Shown here piece by piece: positions 1-9,162 of a stretch of DNA of 64,000 nt. The translations under genes were made by a program, and so were the position numbers. Below the pieces are notes generated by a model. The model had not been told where the DNA came from. It made no database searches and saw only the letters and a program-made list of their open reading frames with translations. Within the stretch, counting starts at the first letter, position 1. The number at the start of each line of letters is the position of its first letter. Origin of the DNA: Flavobacterium taihuense (GTDB lineage Bacteria > Bacteroidota > Bacteroidia > Flavobacteriales > Flavobacteriaceae); NCBI RefSeq assembly GCF_019351435.1, contig NZ_JAHWYN010000003.1, forward strand, positions 124,001 through 188,000, written 5' to 3'.

Positions 1-2445
1 TAATTTATCCGATTGTTGTTTGGCTAATTGCATCGTCAAATTGGTCATTACCGCTTTCATATCGGATGAGATTTTTGGATTGCTGAATGTTCCAGCCATT
101 AATGCTGTTACTGGAATGTTATCAAATTTGGCAGCATCAGCTGGTGACATTTTCGAGATATAGGCATTGGCTTCTTTGCCTAGGTATTTGGCAGGAACAT
201 TAAATTTGATGTTGTAGTCCATGTTTTGGTCAAAGCCATGAGTACCGCCTACGACTGCTTTTATGTCTTGGTATTTTATTTCAAATGGTTTTACATTTAC
301 TTTCCCGTCTTTAAAGGTAAGAGCCGCTTTGATATCGTTAAGATTCACTTTGCTTAAATCGATAAATTTTAAATTGGAGCTCAATGCCTTTAACATTGTT
401 GAATTTTCTGCATTGATAGTGGTCGAAAGCAATTGCCCAATCAAATCACCCGAAAGTGTTTTTAAATCAGGAGTCATTTCGGTAGCATCCAGATTTCCGT
501 TCAATTTGATGGTTGTGTTAATTTTTCCGTTTACGATTCCCGCTATTGGAGCAATTTTTTTTAGCATATCCAATTGAGTGAAACTTTGTTGAATGTCAAC
601 TTGGTTCAAATTAAGGTTCATGTCAAAAACGGGTGTTTTTCCTTTTGTGGAAACAGCGCCACTCGCGCCAATTGTTCCTCCAAAAATAGATGTTTTTACA
701 TTTTCTAAAGTAACTTTTTCGTCTTTGATAATCATTTTACCCGAAACCGCTTTTAGGGTTAAGTTATCGTACAAAACTGTATTGGCTTTTGCGTTAAGCG
801 TACAATTCAAAAAAGCAGGGATTTTCAACGGCTCAGATTTCTTAGTTTTTTGGGTTTCCGCAGCTGCAGCGACTGGAGCAGCAGTGGTTGTCATAAAATC
901 GCTAATTGCCAATTGATTGGAAGTCAAATTAAAATTCCCTTTTAGTTCTTGTTTTCTAAACATAAAACCATAAAAGTTATCCAAAACTCCCGTTACGCTT
1001 AGGTCGCTTTTTCCGGTTTTGGCATTAAATTGCTTCAAATGCACCTGGCTTGGGTTAAATTGTACCAAAGCTGAACTTATGGTCATGTTTTTGCCATTGG
1101 CATCAGCATAATTAAATCCTGTTAAACCGATTGTTCCTGCATTATTAATATTTTGATATTGACTTTTTTCTACCGATGCCATATCAAATTTGGTCGTTAC
1201 GTTGGCTTTCAAAATTCCGGTAAGTGGCTTGTCCATTTTTATAGGATAGGCTTTAGAAAGATTGGCTAAATTAATCGTTCCTTTTAAGGCTGCGTCTACC
1301 AATGCATTGGTGCTGATGTTTTTTATATTGGCTTTGGCATCAAAAACGTCTTGGTCTATCCTAAAAGAGAGTCTGTCAAGATTAACATAGGTGTCATTCA
1401 TTAAACCTGTTTCATTTACGATTTTAGTATCGATTACAATACTTTGAACTGATTTTGGTAAGTTCGGATATTGAAAAGAACCATTGTTTGAACTTATTTC
1501 GATATTAAATTTTGGAATGGTTGTGTCAGTAAGCATACCTTTGGCAAAACCTTTTACGGTAAAATCTCCCGTAGTTTTTACGCCTTCTAAGCTCGAAGAA
1601 TAAGCAGCAGGAATTAGTCCCAAAAAGTTCTTGAAAGAGGAAGTTGGTGTTTTAAATTTCAAATCATACACCTGTCCTGCATCGACCATTTGTATAAAAC
1701 CATCAAATTCTAAAGGCAATTGATTGATCAGCGCTTTGTTTTCTTTAAAAGTGTATTTACTTTTGTCTAAATCAATTCCTAAAACGGCATCGAGTGATAA
1801 AGCAACATTCTTCATATAGTTGATTTTACCCATGTCTAAGGATATTTTAGCAGTCGATTTGGTGTCCAAATCTAATTTTGAAGCATTAAAATCGCCTGTT
1901 CCTTCGTGGTTCAAACTGTCGATGACCATTCGTATTTGTGAAGATTCATCAAAGTATTGGAACTTGAAATTCTCAACTTGATATTTCTGAATTTTCAAAA
2001 GCATAGGCTCACTTTTTTTGTCCTCTTTGGGTTTGTTGTCTTTCAATGCAATGTCAAAATTCCCAATTCCATCTTTATTGAAAATAATGTTGATGTAACC
2101 GTTTTTGGAAGTGATTCCTTCAATTTCCATGGCTTCTCCTTTGCCCTTAAATAATTCTTTGATGGACATATTCAAATTTAATTCACCCAAAGAAACCAAC
2201 GTGTCACCTTCAAAAGGAGCTTTATTGATAATCAATAATTTGTCCAAAGTAACAGTTGCTTTTGGGAAATTTTTGAATAAGCTCAAGTCAGCATCTGCAA
2301 AGGAAACTTTGGCATCCACTTTTTCGTTGATGGCTTCTGTAATTTTAGCTTTTATTTGATCTTTAAAGAAATACGGAATAGCAAATAAGGAAGCTACAAG
2401 TACAACCAATACAATTCCAACGATTTTTAAAATTTTCTTTAGCAT
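1..2445 (-). CDS. AsmA-like outer-membrane biogenesis protein (C-terminus beyond window)
   Basis: The reading frame stays open from an ATG at 2443-2445 to the left edge, 815 codons, so the C-terminus is missing. The first ~27 residues (MLKKILKIVGIVLVVLVASL onward) form one membrane anchor, followed by a long beta-rich periplasmic region with phrases such as ENVKTSIFGGTIGASGAV near the C-terminal part. This layout matches the AsmA/TamB-like family, whose known members sit in the inner membrane with a periplasmic beta-groove and affect lipid supply to the outer membrane. A TATTTTTG box (read on the minus strand) lies 30 bp upstream. It is transcribed in the same direction as sppA, with 219 bp between them. 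The specific function is inferred from family resemblance only. Confidence 0.8.
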   Translation of the reverse strand, partial: MLKKILKIVGIVLVVLVASLFAIPYFFKDQIKAKITEAINEKVDAKVSFADADLSLFKNFPKATVTLDKLLIINKAPFEGDTLVSLGELNLNMSIKELFKGKGEAMEIEGITSKNGYINIIFNKDGIGNFDIALKDNKPKEDKKSEPMLLKIQKYQVENFKFQYFDESSQIRMVIDSLNHEGTGDFNASKLDLDTKSTAKISLDMGKINYMKNVALSLDAVLGIDLDKSKYTFKENKALINQLPLEFDGFIQMVDAGQVYDLKFKTPTSSFKNFLGLIPAAYSSSLEGVKTTGDFTVKGFAKGMLTDTTIPKFNIEISSNNGSFQYPNLPKSVQSIVIDTKIVNETGLMNDTYVNLDRLSFRIDQDVFDAKANIKNISTNALVDAALKGTINLANLSKAYPIKMDKPLTGILKANVTTKFDMASVEKSQYQNINNAGTIGLTGFNYADANGKNMTISSALVQFNPSQVHLKQFNAKTGKSDLSVTGVLDNFYGFMFRKQELKGNFNLTSNQLAISDFMTTTAAPVAAAAETQKTKKSEPLKIPAFLNCTLNAKANTVLYDNLTLKAVSGKMIIKDEKVTLENVKTSIFGGTIGASGAVSTKGKTPVFDMNLNLNQVDIQQSFTQLDMLKKIAPIAGIVNGKINTTIKLNGNLDATEMTPDLKTLSGDLIGQLLSTTINAENSTMLKALSSNLKFIDLSKVNLNDIKAALTFKDGKVNVKPFEIKYQDIKAVVGGTHGFDQNMDYNIKFNVPAKYLGKEANAYISKMSPADAAKFDNIPVTALMAGTFSNPKISSDMKAVMTNLTMQLAKQQSDKL

Positions 2446-2474
2446 ATAGGTTAGGTAAAATGGGTTATTATTTA

Positions 2475-2482
2475 CAAAAATA
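2475..2482 (-). promoter_or_regulatory. Putative -7 promoter box of the AsmA-like gene
   Basis: On the minus strand this reads TATTTTTG, matching the Bacteroidota consensus TAnnTTTG, 30 bp before the ATG. No convincing -33 TTG lies at the usual 19-22 nt spacing. Confidence 0.3.
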
Positions 2483-2604
2483 AGGGTTTATTCATTAGTT
2501 TTTTTGTAAAATTATAGTACGAAGGTAATATTTGTTTTTTTAATGGAATATGGTATCACCATTCTTTAGTCTTATTTTATGATTTTGAAATGATGATGAT
2601 ACAT

Positions 2605-2640
2605 AAAAAGAAACCCTTTCAATTGTTTAGTCTGAAAGGG
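2605..2640 (-). terminator. Rho-independent terminator after sppA
   Basis: Arms CCCTTTCA (2614-2621) and TGAAAGGG (2633-2640) form an 8-bp stem. On the minus strand it is followed by a TTTCTTTTT tract. It lies 25 bp past the sppA stop. Confidence 0.7.
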
Positions 2641-2664
2641 CTTCTTCTTTGTTGTCTGAAAAAA

Positions 2665-4422
2665 TTATTGAATGTTTATTTCAAAAGGCATTCTGGCTTG
2701 AATCCCTTTTTGAAGTTGAACTTTTTTAATTTGTTGTAAAATAAAATAGTTTTCTTCTCCCAATTCTTCTTTGATTAATGCTTCTTTAGATTTGGCAAAA
2801 GGAAGTTTGGCTAAGATATCACTAAAATCTTTTTGATATTCTGGGAAGTTTTGGGTGGAGTAGTCTTTGATTTTGGCTAATGAAGCGGCTTCTGTTAAAG
2901 CGTCATTTAAATTTCCAATCTTATCTACCAATCCAATTCTTTTAGCTTCTGTACCGGTCCAAACGCGACCTTGAGCAATAGAATCTACTTGCGCAAATGT
3001 CATTTTTCTTCCTTCTGCAACATGAGTTACAAATGTTTTATAAACGCGTTCTACACCTTCAAGAGTTATGCCTTTGAATTTTTCGTTCAAAGGGACAAAT
3101 GGACTGTACCTGGCGTTTTCATTTGTCATTATTTGCTCTGTATGGATTCCTATTTTGGTGGACAATTGGCTAAAGTTGGGTAAAATTCCAAAAACTCCAA
3201 TTGAACCTGTTATGGTGTTTCTTTCAGCAAAAATGGTATTGGCATTACATGCAATATAATACCCTCCCGAAGCGGCATAATTTCCCATTGACACTACCAC
3301 TGGTTTTGTTTTCTTGGTCAATTCGATTTCTCTCCAAATTAAATCAGATGTTAATGCATTTCCTCCAGGGCTGTCTATGCGAAGCACGATTGCTTTGATA
3401 TCTTTATTTTTTCTGGCTTCTTGAAATGAACGACGCATAGAACCTTCTCCAATAACATTAACATCACCTTCTCCGCTCTGAATTTCACCTTGAGCGTAAA
3501 TCACCGCTATTTGATTATCTGTGTCTGAGAGGATAGACGTAGTCGCTATTTTTTGTGCATAATCTGTCATTGATACTTTGTTATAGTCTTCATCTTTTGT
3601 GACTTTCAAAGCTTTTTTGATCGCATCATGATAGACATCTTCATACGCAACAATGTCAATCAGTTTATTGGCTTTGGCCATTTCTGGCGTGCGAGCCAAT
3701 AAACCAGTTGCGATTTCGTTTAATCGAGCAGTAGATATATGACGGCTTTCCGAAATATCGGCTATGACTGAACTCCAAACGGAGTTTAATAAAGCGGTAG
3801 TTTGTTCTCTATTGGCGTCACTCATTTTGTTTTCAAGAAAAGGCTCAACGGCACTTTTATATTTTCCGTGACGAATAACTTCCATTTTTATTCCTGATTT
3901 TTCCTGTAAATCCTTAAAGAACATTATTTCAGTGGATAATCCCTTAAAATCAAGATCTCCAGCTGGATTCAAGTAAATAGTGTTGGCAACGGAGTTTAAA
4001 TAATAATCTCTTTGCGTGTAATTATTGGCATAAGCCATTACAAATTTCCCTGATTTTTTAAAGTCATTCAAAGCTTCTCTCAATTCTTTGCTTTGAGCCA
4101 ATCCCAATGATGAATCTTCGTTCAAAATTGAGATTCCTTTAATGTCGCTGTCTGTTTTTGCGGCAGCAATTGCATTAATGATGTCTGTAAGGCCAATACT
4201 TTTTTTCTCAGAAAAGATATCCATCCAAGGATCTTTATATTTTCCGGCATAATCATTGGAGATGTTTTCTAAGTTCAATTCGATAACTGAATTATTTTTT
4301 ACTTCAATTCCTTCGGATTCTTCTCCAAAAAGTGTACCTATAAGTATTATCCCAAAGAAGAGCAACATGAAAAAAACAAAAATACCAATAATGGTAGCCA
4401 TTACATTTCCTAAAAATCTCAT
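2665..4422 (-). CDS. sppA: Signal peptide peptidase SppA, 67K type
   Basis: This 585-residue membrane-anchored serine protease degrades signal peptides left in the membrane after secretion. One N-terminal transmembrane segment (about residues 8-32) precedes two tandem ClpP-like domains. The catalytic pair of the family is visible: Lys189 in GKYKSAVEPF in the first domain and Ser385 in NYAASGGYY in the second. The length fits the long duplicated (67K) form. The start ATG sits just upstream of the anchor, and a TATATTTG box lies about 80 bp before it. It is followed by its own terminator and faces away from the divergent folK fusion. No key residue is missing. Confidence 0.95.
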   Translation of the reverse strand: MRFLGNVMATIIGIFVFFMLLFFGIILIGTLFGEESEGIEVKNNSVIELNLENISNDYAGKYKDPWMDIFSEKKSIGLTDIINAIAAAKTDSDIKGISILNEDSSLGLAQSKELREALNDFKKSGKFVMAYANNYTQRDYYLNSVANTIYLNPAGDLDFKGLSTEIMFFKDLQEKSGIKMEVIRHGKYKSAVEPFLENKMSDANREQTTALLNSVWSSVIADISESRHISTARLNEIATGLLARTPEMAKANKLIDIVAYEDVYHDAIKKALKVTKDEDYNKVSMTDYAQKIATTSILSDTDNQIAVIYAQGEIQSGEGDVNVIGEGSMRRSFQEARKNKDIKAIVLRIDSPGGNALTSDLIWREIELTKKTKPVVVSMGNYAASGGYYIACNANTIFAERNTITGSIGVFGILPNFSQLSTKIGIHTEQIMTNENARYSPFVPLNEKFKGITLEGVERVYKTFVTHVAEGRKMTFAQVDSIAQGRVWTGTEAKRIGLVDKIGNLNDALTEAASLAKIKDYSTQNFPEYQKDFSDILAKLPFAKSKEALIKEELGEENYFILQQIKKVQLQKGIQARMPFEINIQ

Positions 4423-4502
4423 ATATTATTTTTTTTTAATAAGTAGCAAAAAGTGTTGTTTTGTTACAGTTTTAGTGTAAAAATAAATCGCAACACGATG
4501 CG

Positions 4503-4510
4503 CAAATATA
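4503..4510 (-). promoter_or_regulatory. Putative -7 promoter box of sppA
   Basis: The minus strand reads TATATTTG (TAnnTTTG) about 80 bp upstream of the sppA ATG, in the gap shared with the divergent folK fusion. No -33 element was recognised. Confidence 0.3.
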
Positions 4511-4549
4511 CTGCTATTCTAAAATTCTTTTACTTAATTTGTGCCTAAT

Positions 4550-5686
4550 ATGAAATCACAACATCAAGTCATTTTATCTCTAGGAAGCAATCAAGGCAAT
4601 CGGTTGAAAAACATCGAATTATGTTTTGAATTGATTCATTATGAAATTGGTACTATTGTAAAAGTCTCTAAATTATATGAAACGCCCTCGTGGGGTTTCG
4701 AAAGTGAAGCGTTTTATAATTGTGCTTTAGTTTTGCATACTACTAAAACAGCAGAACAAGTTTTAGAACAAGTTTTAGAAGTTGAAAAAAAACTAGGTCG
4801 TATTCGTAGCGAAGGCGGAGGTTATCAATCTCGAATTATTGATATCGATTTGATTGCTTTTGATGATGAAATTCTAAATTTTGAGCATCTTCAAATTCCG
4901 CACCCTTTAATGCAAGACAGGAAATTTGTTTTATTGCCTTTTCAAGATTTGAATGTCGATTGGCAGCATCCTATTTTAAAAAAATCCATTTCAGAATTGA
5001 TTCAAATTTCTCCAGATGACAGTGTTTGTGAAGTCGTTCAAAATTTAGAAAGTCCTTTGGATAAAATAATTTTAAATCAATATAATTACATTGCGATAGA
5101 AGGTAATATTGGAGCTGGTAAATCGACGTTGGCACTAAAAATGGCTGAAGATTTTAATGCTAAAACCGTTTTGGAGCGTTTTGCCGATAATCCATTTTTG
5201 CCTAAATTTTATGAAGATCAGAGCCGTTATGCTTTTTCATTAGAAATGTCTTTTCTGGCTGATAGGTATCAACAGTTGTCAGATGATTTGTCGCAATTTG
5301 ATTTATTCAAAGATTTTATTATTGCCGATTATCATATTTTTAAATCATTATTGTTTTCTAAGATTACATTGGAAGAAGATGAGTTTCGTTTGTATAGAAC
5401 GCTATTCGATATTATTTATAAAGAAATGCCAAAGCCTGATTTGTATATTTATCTCTATCAAAATACAGATCGATTGTTGCAAAATATAAAGAATCGTGGA
5501 AGAAGTTATGAGCAAGATATTACGTCTGAGTATTTGGATAAAATAAATAAGGGATATTTGGAGTATATCAAAACCCAAACTGATTTGAATGTTTTGGTGA
5601 TTGATGTTTCCGATCGAGACTTTGTAAATAAACAAGAAGATTATCTTTTTGTTTTAAATGAAATTAAAGAAAAGAGCAGCTTATAA
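4550..5686 (+). CDS. folK: Fusion: HPPK (FolK) and deoxynucleoside kinase
   Basis: This 378-residue protein joins two enzymes. The N-terminal ~160 residues are 6-hydroxymethyl-7,8-dihydropterin pyrophosphokinase of folate synthesis: LSLGSNQGNR near the start and the signature RSEGGGYQSRIIDIDLIAFD. The C-terminal ~200 residues are a deoxynucleoside kinase for nucleotide salvage: P-loop IEGNIGAGKST (about residues 184-192), ERFADNPFLPKFYED, and the LID-like RGRSYEQDI. The frame also extends to a GTG at 4541, but the ATG at 4550 matches the usual FolK N-terminus and is preferred. It converges on the adhesin gene, with the two stop codons almost touching (1-nt gap). The fusion is known in Flavobacteria; which deoxynucleoside is used cannot be told from sequence. 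Confidence 0.92.
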   Translation: MKSQHQVILSLGSNQGNRLKNIELCFELIHYEIGTIVKVSKLYETPSWGFESEAFYNCALVLHTTKTAEQVLEQVLEVEKKLGRIRSEGGGYQSRIIDIDLIAFDDEILNFEHLQIPHPLMQDRKFVLLPFQDLNVDWQHPILKKSISELIQISPDDSVCEVVQNLESPLDKIILNQYNYIAIEGNIGAGKSTLALKMAEDFNAKTVLERFADNPFLPKFYEDQSRYAFSLEMSFLADRYQQLSDDLSQFDLFKDFIIADYHIFKSLLFSKITLEEDEFRLYRTLFDIIYKEMPKPDLYIYLYQNTDRLLQNIKNRGRSYEQDITSEYLDKINKGYLEYIKTQTDLNVLVIDVSDRDFVNKQEDYLFVLNEIKEKSSL

Positions 5687-5687
5687 T

Positions 5688-7850
5688 TTACCTTTTCAAA
5701 GAAAAATGGCCTTTGACTTCGGGACTATCTTTGTCTAATTTTAATACATACCAATAATCAGTTGCGGGTAAAGGATTTTTATTAAAAGTTCCGTCCCAAT
5801 TATTATTTCGGGCATTGAGTTGGGTAATTAGTTTTCCGTAACGGTCAAAAAGAGTAACTTCTGCCAATGGATAATTTATTAAACCTTTTACTTCCCACAC
5901 ATCATTGAAGCCATCATTATTTGGGGTGAAGAATTTAGGTGCAATTAATACAATAAATGGCTGGCTGTCGATGCTACATTGATTAATTTCTCGAACATAA
6001 GCAGTTTGTAACCCGCTGGGAGCATTCGTAAATACATTTGAACTTTGGTAATTAATTCCGTCTATTGAAAATTCAAAATAGGCCTCATTTTTTACCAGGT
6101 GTATTGTGATTGTTGTTTCTTCGACTTTTACTTCTTTTATTTCGGGTTTATTGTTTTCTTGAACCGTAATTGTTTTTTTGCTAGTACAGCTTTCAGGAGC
6201 TAGGCTGGTTATATCAACTGTGAAAACCCCTGTTGTTGAAACATCAATTGTTTGAGTAGTTTCATTTGTTGACCATAAATAACTCATATTTGGAATTGCC
6301 GCATCCAATGTAACTTTGCTTGAGTTGCATTTTTTTACTGTTTGGTTGCTAACAGGGGGTAGTGGGTAAACGACTAAATCAATTGGAACTTTTATGTTGT
6401 TCGTACAGCCATTATTTATGGCTTCGGCATAATAAGTTGTGTTTGAATCAATGTTAGGTGTGATATAGAATAATCCTGTATTTACAACGGATCCTCCAAT
6501 TTGGGAATACCAATTTACTGTTCCGGCTGAAGGAGTGGCTGTTGCCGTAAATAATCCTGGTCCGCAGTTCGTTACAGGTGAATTTGTAGTTGTAATTGTA
6601 GGTGTGTCGATTATTTTGGCTTCTACAGCAGTCCTGCTGCTAGAACAACTTGTGGTAGCTGTTTCAACATAATAAGTGGTTGTAGTGCTTAAATTGGGTG
6701 TGATAAAACTAGGTCCCGTTCCTGTGTTAGTACCTCCAGTAGCAGCATCATACCAATTAATGGTTCCGGCTGTGGCTGTGGCAAAAAGTGTAATAGTTCC
6801 CGCATCACATCTTGATGCAGGGGTTGTACTTGTAATAGAGGCAATGGTCAAAGTTGTACTGGCTGAAAGTTGTAATATAGGATCTCCAGTTGTTCCACCA
6901 TATTCTACAATGTATCCCTTGGGTTGGTAGTTGCCACTTACATCTCCAGCATTTGCTAAATCATTCCAAGAGCCCGCTATCCCAACTCCAGGTGCAGTGA
7001 TGTGGGCATAATCTTCATCTCCTGCTTGATTAGGCTCTCCTGAATTCCAAAAGGCAAAATTGGGAGTTGATCCGTTCGAAAGTCCGTTCCAAAAAACAGT
7101 GCCAGCTTCAGGACCTGTTGCCCATTTCCAAACACCTTCTATTTCAGTGTCGGTACCTCCAATCCAGCCTGCACCAGGAGCTTGCTTCCCTGCTAATTGA
7201 GCTTCGTCAGCTGCAGTAAGTGTTGCTAGATAGCCTTTTAAGCCATAATAGGTTCTGATGTCTGCCGCTGCTCTTGCATTGGTCCAAGTAATTCCTAAGT
7301 TGGGTACATATTCATAATAATGACCGTTTCTAGGCAAATAATTGGCTTGTCCAATACTAATTGAAAAATTTCTTACACCTACAGGTGAAGGTGATGAATT
7401 GCTAAATTGTACGTCTTTTACAGCGTCTTCAAAATCGGCATACGTTACAGGGATTCCAGTCGGGCTTTTTAATGTTAATTTCCCTTCACTGGAATTCCAG
7501 CTACTTGTGACAGTGGGATGTAATAAGGAGTTGTTAAGCAATAATTGGTCTTGCCCATTGCTATAACCAGATGAAATTTGGATGTAAATAGCATCGGTAG
7601 TAGTGTCGTCAGGATCAGTAATGGTAATTGTAGTTGCAATGTTAACACTTGTTAAAGGACAATAGGTTTGATTTCCTGTAGCTGAAAGTACTGGTGCAAT
7701 ATTTGCTAAAGTTGGTATTGTTTTTTTTGATTTAAAGAATGCAGTCGAATATCCTTTTTTTGGTGGATAACTCATTAGATTTGCAAAACAATAACTGTGA
7801 ATTGAAAGTGCAAAAAGCAATATTATGTTAATGGAGCATTTAATTTTCAT
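5688..7850 (-). CDS. Secreted C-type lectin protein with T9SS gliding-type C-terminal domain
   Basis: This 720-residue secreted protein starts at the ATG at 7848-7850, which opens a clear signal peptide (MKIKCSINIILLFALSIHSY); an upstream in-frame ATG at 7881 would add 11 residues before it. A cadherin-like N-terminal segment is followed by a C-type lectin fold (about residues 175-325, with WIGGTDTE, EPNQAGDEDYAH and WND). Two Ig-like repeats of the CRCDAGTITL / GPGLFTATATPSAGTVNWY kind come next, then a C-terminal gliding motility-associated (CHU_C) domain beginning FFTPNNDGFNDVWEV, which targets proteins to the type IX secretion system. It is probably a surface adhesin that binds glycan or calcium. 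No partner gene is adjacent; the ligand is unknown. Confidence 0.88.
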   Translation of the reverse strand: MKIKCSINIILLFALSIHSYCFANLMSYPPKKGYSTAFFKSKKTIPTLANIAPVLSATGNQTYCPLTSVNIATTITITDPDDTTTDAIYIQISSGYSNGQDQLLLNNSLLHPTVTSSWNSSEGKLTLKSPTGIPVTYADFEDAVKDVQFSNSSPSPVGVRNFSISIGQANYLPRNGHYYEYVPNLGITWTNARAAADIRTYYGLKGYLATLTAADEAQLAGKQAPGAGWIGGTDTEIEGVWKWATGPEAGTVFWNGLSNGSTPNFAFWNSGEPNQAGDEDYAHITAPGVGIAGSWNDLANAGDVSGNYQPKGYIVEYGGTTGDPILQLSASTTLTIASITSTTPASRCDAGTITLFATATAGTINWYDAATGGTNTGTGPSFITPNLSTTTTYYVETATTSCSSSRTAVEAKIIDTPTITTTNSPVTNCGPGLFTATATPSAGTVNWYSQIGGSVVNTGLFYITPNIDSNTTYYAEAINNGCTNNIKVPIDLVVYPLPPVSNQTVKKCNSSKVTLDAAIPNMSYLWSTNETTQTIDVSTTGVFTVDITSLAPESCTSKKTITVQENNKPEIKEVKVEETTITIHLVKNEAYFEFSIDGINYQSSNVFTNAPSGLQTAYVREINQCSIDSQPFIVLIAPKFFTPNNDGFNDVWEVKGLINYPLAEVTLFDRYGKLITQLNARNNNWDGTFNKNPLPATDYWYVLKLDKDSPEVKGHFSLKR

Positions 7851-7937
7851 TCTATAAAAATAAGCTTTTAAATCAAAACGCAAAAGTTTGTCTAGGAGTT
7901 TATTAGAGGAAAATAATAATTAATTACAAATTAACTT

Positions 7938-8468
7938 TTAATTGTTAAATTGTTTGAATAAATCCCAAACAACAATTCCAGCACTTACCGAAATATTCAG
8001 TGAATGTTTAGTTCCTAACTGGGGAATCTCAATACAACCATCACATAAGGTTACAGCTTCCTGAGCTACACCGTAGACTTCATTTCCAAAGATTAAAGCG
8101 TATTTTTCAGCGGTATCAACTTTAAAATCTTGAAGGAAAATAGAACTTTCTGCTTGCTCTATTGCGAGAGTAGTGATGTTTTCTTTTTTTAAATTTGTGA
8201 TAACATCTAATACATTTTCATGGTGTTCCCAAGTTACCGTTTCGGTTGCGCCAAGAGCAGTTTTGTGGATTTCCTTATTTGGAGGTGTGGCCGTGATGCC
8301 ACACAATATTATTTTTTCGATTAAAAATGCGTCGGCTGTTCTAAAAACAGATCCTATATTATGCAAACTGCGAATGTCATCTAGAACTAAAATCAAAGGT
8401 GTTTTCTCAGATTTCTTAAAATCTGCAATGGATTTTCTTTCCAGTTCACTGTTCTCTAGTTTTCTCAT
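7938..8468 (-). CDS. SPOUT (TrmH/SpoU) family RNA 2'-O-methyltransferase
   Basis: This 176-residue protein has the three SPOUT knot motifs: DDIRSLHNIGSVFRTAD (motif 1, with the conserved Asn and Arg), FGNEVYGV (motif 2) and KHSLNISVSAGIV (motif 3). Such enzymes methylate ribose 2'-OH in tRNA or rRNA using S-adenosylmethionine. There is no extra N-terminal RNA-binding domain, so this is the short form. The exact target nucleotide cannot be assigned. A bidirectional hairpin separates it from the upstream DUF1573 gene, so it probably has its own promoter in the 8470-8490 gap. Confidence 0.9.
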   Translation of the reverse strand: MRKLENSELERKSIADFKKSEKTPLILVLDDIRSLHNIGSVFRTADAFLIEKIILCGITATPPNKEIHKTALGATETVTWEHHENVLDVITNLKKENITTLAIEQAESSIFLQDFKVDTAEKYALIFGNEVYGVAQEAVTLCDGCIEIPQLGTKHSLNISVSAGIVVWDLFKQFNN

Positions 8469-8487
8469 AGTTTTGATTGTGTTTTAT

Positions 8488-8523
8488 AAAAAAAGCTTCC
8501 TTAAATTAGGAAGCCTTTTTTTA
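8488..8523. terminator. Hairpin terminator between the DUF1573 gene and the SPOUT methylase
   Basis: GCTTCCT and AGGAAGC (8495-8514, 6-nt loop) are flanked by an A7 run on one side and a T7 run on the other. For minus-strand transcription it lies just after the DUF1573 stop and ends that transcript. Confidence 0.75.
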
Positions 8524-8541
8524 TTGTATAAAAAAGTAATG

Positions 8542-9006
8542 TTAGCTTTTTGTTGCTGCAGGCGCAGCGTCTGGTAAAACAGTCCCTTTTATAGTAAGTG
8601 TTTTTGTAGGTTGTCCTTCAGCATTTGAAGTTACAGTAACTGTTTTTGTAAATGGACCAACTCTGTCGGTAGCGTATTTCACTCCAATAACTCCTTTTGC
8701 TCCTGGCGCAATTGGTTCTTTTGGTGTAGTAGGTACAGTACATCCACAAGATCCTTGCGTGTTTGTGATAATCAATGGTTTATTACCATTGTTAGTGAAC
8801 ACAAACTGACGGTTACCATCTGCATTGTGAGCTACAGTTCCATAATCAATTGTTTCATTTTCAAAAACCATTCCTGCACCATCTACTTTTGGTAATGCGG
8901 CAACTGCAGTTGTTTTCGCTTTTTTGCTCTTTTTTGAAGTATCTTGAGCGTTAGAAGTTGTTACCCCTAAAACAGTTAGCATAGCTAATAGAAATATTTT
9001 TTTCAT
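8542..9006 (-). CDS. DUF1573 secreted protein
   Basis: This 154-residue protein has a signal peptide (MKKIFLLAMLTVLGVTTSNA, cleaved before QD) and a Lys/Ala-rich linker. The rest is a DUF1573 Ig-like beta-sandwich (about residues 45-145) with ENETIDYGTVAHNADGNRQF and the family hallmark GSCGCTVP. DUF1573 proteins are common in Bacteroidota and their role is not established. A TAAATTTG box lies about 22 bp upstream of the ATG. It is monocistronic, judging by the terminator that follows. The C-terminal tail is Ala/Pro-rich. Confidence 0.9.
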   Translation of the reverse strand: MKKIFLLAMLTVLGVTTSNAQDTSKKSKKAKTTAVAALPKVDGAGMVFENETIDYGTVAHNADGNRQFVFTNNGNKPLIITNTQGSCGCTVPTTPKEPIAPGAKGVIGVKYATDRVGPFTKTVTVTSNAEGQPTKTLTIKGTVLPDAAPAATKS

Positions 9007-9027
9007 AGTATTTTTTGAATTGTTTCA

Positions 9028-9035
9028 CAAATTTA
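9028..9035 (-). promoter_or_regulatory. Putative -7 promoter box of the DUF1573 gene
   Basis: The minus strand reads TAAATTTG, an exact TAnnTTTG match 22 bp upstream of the start codon. No -33 element is visible at normal spacing. Confidence 0.35.
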
Positions 9036-9154
9036 TACAAATAAACAAAATTGTATTGTAAAATTTTCTTAAAAGTAATTTAATTTTTTGGGGCCTTAGT
9101 TTTTTGCAGTATAAAATTATAAATTCGCTGAGTTTTTTATTCATTCAAATACGA

Positions 9155-9162
9155 TAATTTTG
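9155..9162 (+). promoter_or_regulatory. TAATTTTG box overlapping the mutS TTG start
   Basis: This is an exact TAnnTTTG match whose last three bases are the TTG start codon assigned to mutS. If it is a real promoter, transcription would begin near 9169 and the mRNA could not carry the TTG, so the ATG at 9199 would be the start. If the TTG is used, the box is chance or serves no promoter role. Confidence 0.3.

Noticed and set aside
263..2359. Plus-strand frames opposite the AsmA-like gene
   Set aside because: The minus-strand frame is continuous over 815 codons with family-like motifs, so the plus-strand frames are its complements.
6676..7566. Open frames on the plus strand inside the secreted adhesin gene
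   Set aside because: They lie antisense to a well-supported coding region with clear lectin and CHU_C domains; composition is that of a shadow frame.
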